Source: Lingula anatina (taxonomy: Eukaryota > Brachiopoda > Lingulata > Lingulida > Lingulidae). Taken from it: 64,000 nt of DNA. The translations under genes and the position numbers were made by a program. This document shows, piece by piece, positions 60,555 to 64,000 of this stretch (positions are counted from its first letter, which is position 1; each line of letters starts with the position of its first letter). Location of the stretch: the NCBI RefSeq assembly GCF_001039355.2, contig NW_019775641.1, forward strand, positions 17,631 through 81,630. Direction: 5' to 3'. The notes beneath the pieces were generated by a model. That model searched no databases, was not told where the DNA came from, and worked only from the letters and a program-made list of their open reading frames with translations.

Positions 60555-61319
60555 ATGCTCCAATTAGGTGCTCGTTGTCTTGGCTCTAACATCATGCTTC
60601 AGTGCAAGGCAAGAAGTGCAGTTCCATTGATCAATTCCCTGAACGGACATCAAAAATGTCAAGTGTCAGTACATCAAGCAAGACTGTTCAGTGTCACTTC
60701 AAACCTGAATCTTGACTACAAAGATCAAATAAAGCAATTAAAGAAAGCAGTTTCATCCGGAACTGAACCTGTGAAACCCCTCATCAGCTTTTTAAAGGCT
60801 GAGATACCGAGTTATAAATCTGCACCTGATGCTGCAAAATACCTTGGACTTGGGGGCTTGGTTCCATTTGTGCTCCCCCCTCTTCACTGCCTTTTTATTC
60901 TTCATATGTATGACCCCAATATTGCCTATCTTCAAGCTCTCTATGGTGGGTGCATTCTATCTTTCCTGGGAGGAGTCAGGTGGGGATTTTCACTGCCGTC
61001 AAATGGGCCATTGAAGCCAGATTTTAATAATTTGAGCATAAGTGTAGCACCACCATTAATAGCTTGGGGAGGGTTAATGCTTGGGTCCCCTGGACTCTCC
61101 ATCTTCGTCACCATGTGCGGACTGAGTGGTGCTGCATACTTGGACTCTAAGGTGAAGGCCTACCCCAAGTGGTATCATGGACTGCGATATTTACTGACTG
61201 TAGGGGCAGTGTCATCTCTCTTCCTTACCTTGGTACTCAAAGCTCTCCTCAAAAGCAAAGATCAAGAATACCTGCCAGAGGGCGTGGCAGAAGCTATCAG
61301 AAAGGCAAGACAGTCCTAA
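60555..61319 (+). CDS. TMEM69: TMEM69 / DUF3429 family membrane protein
   Basis: The 254-residue frame is complete in one exon, close to human TMEM69 (247). Residues 1-50 are basic and Ser/Gln-rich with few acidic residues, like a mitochondrial presequence. From about residue 92 the DUF3429 domain follows: AAKYLGLGGLVPFVLPPLH, ALYGGCILSFLGGVRWGF (the most conserved motif), SVAPPLIAWGGLMLG, an AAYLDSK loop and a last hydrophobic stretch before a basic tail. I count five likely membrane segments. The molecular role is not established for the family; mitochondrial inner-membrane placement is inferred from the presequence-like N-terminus. ATG 60555 is chosen because it follows the splice acceptor directly; a second in-frame Met lies at residue 14. 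The gene is head-to-head with GPBP1. Confidence 0.9.
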   Translation: MLQLGARCLGSNIMLQCKARSAVPLINSLNGHQKCQVSVHQARLFSVTSNLNLDYKDQIKQLKKAVSSGTEPVKPLISFLKAEIPSYKSAPDAAKYLGLGGLVPFVLPPLHCLFILHMYDPNIAYLQALYGGCILSFLGGVRWGFSLPSNGPLKPDFNNLSISVAPPLIAWGGLMLGSPGLSIFVTMCGLSGAAYLDSKVKAYPKWYHGLRYLLTVGAVSSLFLTLVLKALLKSKDQEYLPEGVAEAIRKARQS

Positions 61320-62100
61320 TTGACAGTGCTTATTTTGAACACCAGAATGCCAAATACTAGAGCTTGTATGTGTTTTACAGGTATTTCAAAAGTACTAAAT
61401 AATGCATTGTGCTACAGAGAATCAGCATCAGTGCTTGTGTTATAAAGTTGTGAATAGTTATCCTGTTCTTGTGCGTAGCAACTTCAGTTGTTTATTTAAG
61501 AGGTTAGAGAAGGGGACATTCTCAACAAAACTATTGGTCTTAAGTAGATTGATCCAACTCTGCAGGGACTCTAATTGAATGCAATCAAATTAACAGACCA
61601 TCATGTTTCCAATGTTATTATATAATCACCAGCTTTTGCTTTCTTCTGCTCAATGCCAGGAAGCATGTTAAGCTGATAGCATTCAGGGAGAGTTGGATTG
61701 ACTACATAGAACAATAGTTTCCTTGGGAGTGAGCCTTTATACATGTACACCTTTGATGATTTGCATTTTTCTACATATCAATTCTTGAGCAAATAATCCA
61801 AGTTATTACAGTACAAGTTTCTATTTTGTATTTGATGTGTTGAGCAAACATTCAGTGGGTTTGATCTTAATTTTGTATCAATTTCGACTTAAACTAGTTC
61901 ATGTTCTACAAGTTTAAGTGATATTTTTGAAATTCCAGCTCATTATAAATTCTGTACATATTTATACCAGAGCTGATACCAGTAATATTACAGGAAATAT
62001 TATAAGTTGAATGTATGCAGGAAGCTGTGGATTTTTTTTTTTGGTTTTTTTTTTTTTTTTTGTTTTATTATGGCAACATTGCATGCAATGATGAATTAAA
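61320..62100 (+). other. TMEM69 3' UTR region
   Basis: ATTAAA at 62095-62100 is a plausible polyadenylation signal. A poly-T tract (62032-62061) and MITE B copy 1 lie within the region. No coding signal was seen. Confidence 0.4.
61511..61736. mobile_element. MITE family B, copy 1
   Basis: Inverted GTAGATTGATCCAACTCTGCAGGGA-like and AGGGAGAGTTGGATTGACTACATAG-like arms flank a core with TATATAATCACCAGCTTTTGC. It matches 63344-63583 in layout. It shares the 'TTCCC ... GATYNATCC ... ACTC' end logic with family A, so the two may be distant relatives. Confidence 0.65.
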
Positions 62101-62913
62101 CTGAATACCAAAAAATTTTGTTTTTGTTAATTTTTAAGCTGGTTTACTACACCACTTGAAGATGCATACCCCAGTATTAAGTATGTAGACATGCCAAATT
62201 ATTCTCACTAAACCCTTCCAAATGCCACCATATAGATTACTTCGTATTGTAACTTAAGCAAATCCATTACATTTCATTATTTTCTCTTATTTCATTTTCA
62301 TGAACTGGAGGGATGGATAAGTAGGCCAAGTTTATGTCCAGAAATTTGAAGTGCTATGGGTACTCGTAGTTTTACTTCCACATATTTATATAATGTTTAA
62401 TTTGTTAATTGCCATGGTGCAGCTAGCCATACATTATCATACTGATATTTGGGTTAAAAGCATATTTTGGATGAAGCCCTTAGTGTGCCTGTATTTAAAG
62501 TAAGCAATTGATTGCAATCTAAATGTATTACTGCTTTTCTGAAAAAATCTGTCTAGTGCTTCAACAATTGATATGATACTTTTTGCTTTTGATGATCATT
62601 TCTCCTTTTTAACACTCAACACTGGAAAGCAAGATAAACCCACATGCTTATGTTTTACAGATCATAACATACAATCTAAGGCAATTTCCTACGTTTATTT
62701 TACGTGAAAGTATAGTTCATTCAAGTTCTTTGTTTTAATCATTTTGTTTGACTTTCTTTTGTACAAAAGCCATTTTTACTACTTTATAAAGCAGGAAACT
62801 ATAAGGACAGCACTGATTACCACTACAATTCTAAAGACTATAAAAATTTTCAACATAAATTCAAACAAAAATGGTAATTAAATTTTCCTCCTTGTTGGTT
62901 GCCATTTGTGTAT

Positions 62914-63915
62914 TCAAAAAGGTACGTAATCACTAGCTGGTGGTGTCATCATCATTGCTCTTCGTCCCACGTGGGACATAAGGCCACAAGCTGGTGGTGT
63001 AAACACTGCAAAAACTGTGTAACCATCTGGCAATTTGAGATGTTGGTGTGTTGGCGGGATAAACTCCATTGCTCTGGGATCAGGTGCTAGAGATTGTCCA
63101 CTGTCACTGCTTCGTCTATCTTTCAAAGGTGTTTCCTTCAAAATAAAATGGTATATATAATGGTTGGTAAATATACATTTGATAACTAATTCAGGTGTGT
63201 AATAACTGGGAAATAAAATGAATGATCTGAGGCAGAGGACATATACTGTCAATATAATTTAATTATAACAAATGCAACTTTTAGCAGCTGTGTTTTGCAC
63301 TTTAATTTACAAAAACAGTTTCTTCTCCAGCTAATTTAAAGTTAGGGCTCATTCCCAATGAACCTACGTTCCATGTAGATTTATCCAACTCCATGGGGAC
63401 TCTTGCTTACTGCCATAAGATTAATAGATTGATCTTCTTTCTAACATATATAATCAGCAGCTTTTCTGCATTCTAATATATGTAATTCAATGCAGGAGGA
63501 GTCTTGTTAATCTGATTGCATTCAGCAAGTCCCTGCAGAGTTGGATCAACTACGTAGAATGATAGTTCCATTGGGAATGAACCCTTGGACTATTTACCAC
63601 TCCATAATTTCGGTGTCAAACAAGACACTTTCAACAGAGTTTACAACTAAAATATTAGAGTCTGCAGTAATAACCCTATATTTATGTTTGGCTGTTGTTT
63701 GCAGAAACAATCAATGTAACTTCGATAGAATAAAAAAGAAATTAAACAGTTCTAGGTGGTTGCAGTTCCTGCAGAGGTTTGTTTTACCTGGAACTGGTTC
63801 ATTACGTTGCATGTTTTGCTGGCAGATGTTGAATTTCTGCTAGAAGAATTGTTCAACATAGTCAGACTATAAACACCACTTGAATAATCTGCTGCAACTT
63901 CATTATTTGAAACCC
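62914..63915 (-). CDS. Unrecognised gene, last two exons (partial)
   Basis: On the minus strand, exon 63915-63788 (acceptor GCATACAG, donor GTAAAA) encodes about 42 Ser/Asn-rich residues (VSNNEVAADYSSGVYSLTML). It joins in phase 0 to exon 63135-62914 (acceptor ATTTTGAAG), which encodes ETPLKDRRSSDSGQSLAPDP, PPTHQHLKLPDGYTVFAVFT and the C-terminus TPPASDYVPF, then a stop. Splice signals and phase agree, and the frame is open across both, so I consider it real. I do not recognise the family. The visible part is polar and probably disordered, with no membrane segment. Upstream exons lie to the right of the window. AATAAA on the minus strand at about 62699-62694 is a plausible polyadenylation signal. 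Confidence 0.6.
63344..63583. mobile_element. MITE family B, copy 2 (intron of the unrecognised gene)
   Basis: Starts GGGCTCATTCCCAATGAACC and ends ATTGGGAATGAACCC, a good terminal inverted repeat. Inner arms TTTATCCAACTCCATGGGGAC and CCCTGCAGAGTTGGATCAAC are also inverted. About 240 bp, no ORF of its own. Confidence 0.75.
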
Positions 63916-64000
63916 CTGTATGCTGAGGTAAAAAGAATGAAAAAGAATGAGAGAAAAAACCATACCATTTAACTAATTACTTCACTGGTTAACCCCAGAT

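Noticed and set aside
1-64000. CRISPR arrays, bacterial operons, rRNA genes or viral genomes
   Set aside because: No regularly spaced direct repeats, no operon-like gene packing and no rRNA-like stretch. The only reverse transcriptase is LINE-type.

Overview
The window reads as animal nuclear DNA: AT-rich, intron-dense, with GT-AG and GC-AG introns and many small palindromic transposon remnants. The gene set (an F-type-lectin/EGF/fibronectin-III receptor tyrosine phosphatase, archaemetzincin, vasculin/GPBP1, TMEM69, MRPL17) and the repeats suggest a lophotrochozoan, most likely a mollusc. The species cannot be fixed from the sequence. Three single-N positions (4769, 14694, 25395) and one N run (53548-53642) look like contig joins and limit gene-structure conclusions nearby.

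Layout. (1) 168-347 (-): first exon of mitochondrial ribosomal protein L17, leaving the window on the left. (2) 1283-6011 (+): a complete five-exon archaemetzincin (AMZ-type zinc protease), with MITEs and a decayed exon duplicate in its introns. (3) 6077-15691: mostly repeats: MITEs, a perfect 52-bp palindrome, a broken LINE on the minus strand (about 13440-15610) carrying an insertion, and one orphan open exon (6993-7289). (4) 15692-21748 (+): 15 exons for the cytoplasmic half of a receptor tyrosine phosphatase (here PTP1), with no ectodomain or membrane exons visible upstream. (5) 23392-27399: a 2-kb block present twice in tandem, split by a single N, carrying the signal-peptide exon of the next gene; probably an assembly duplication. 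(6) 27202-47140 (+): a complete 35-exon receptor tyrosine phosphatase (PTP2, 1637 aa by my exon count). Its order is signal peptide, EGF-like, two F-type-lectin-like domains, EGF-like, four fibronectin-III repeats, furin-like site, membrane segment, active D1 and degenerate D2. (7) 47141-53369: intergenic, repeats only. (8) 53370-58055 (-): vasculin/GPBP1, with a piece hidden in the N gap. (9) 60555-61319 (+): TMEM69, head-to-head with GPBP1. (10) 62914-63915 (-): the last two exons of an unrecognised gene.

How they fit. PTP1 and PTP2 are tandem paralogues: 12 of 14 comparable cytoplasmic exons have the same length, and the introns sit at the same places and phases. PTP2 is the most interesting locus. 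Its second lectin domain keeps the complete fucose-binding motif in front of an active phosphatase domain and a pseudo-phosphatase D2, so it may be a glycan-sensing phosphatase receptor. Both paralogues keep two Tyr-x-Asn motifs that could be Grb2-type docking sites, and together they use an unusually high number of GC-AG introns (5 of 48).
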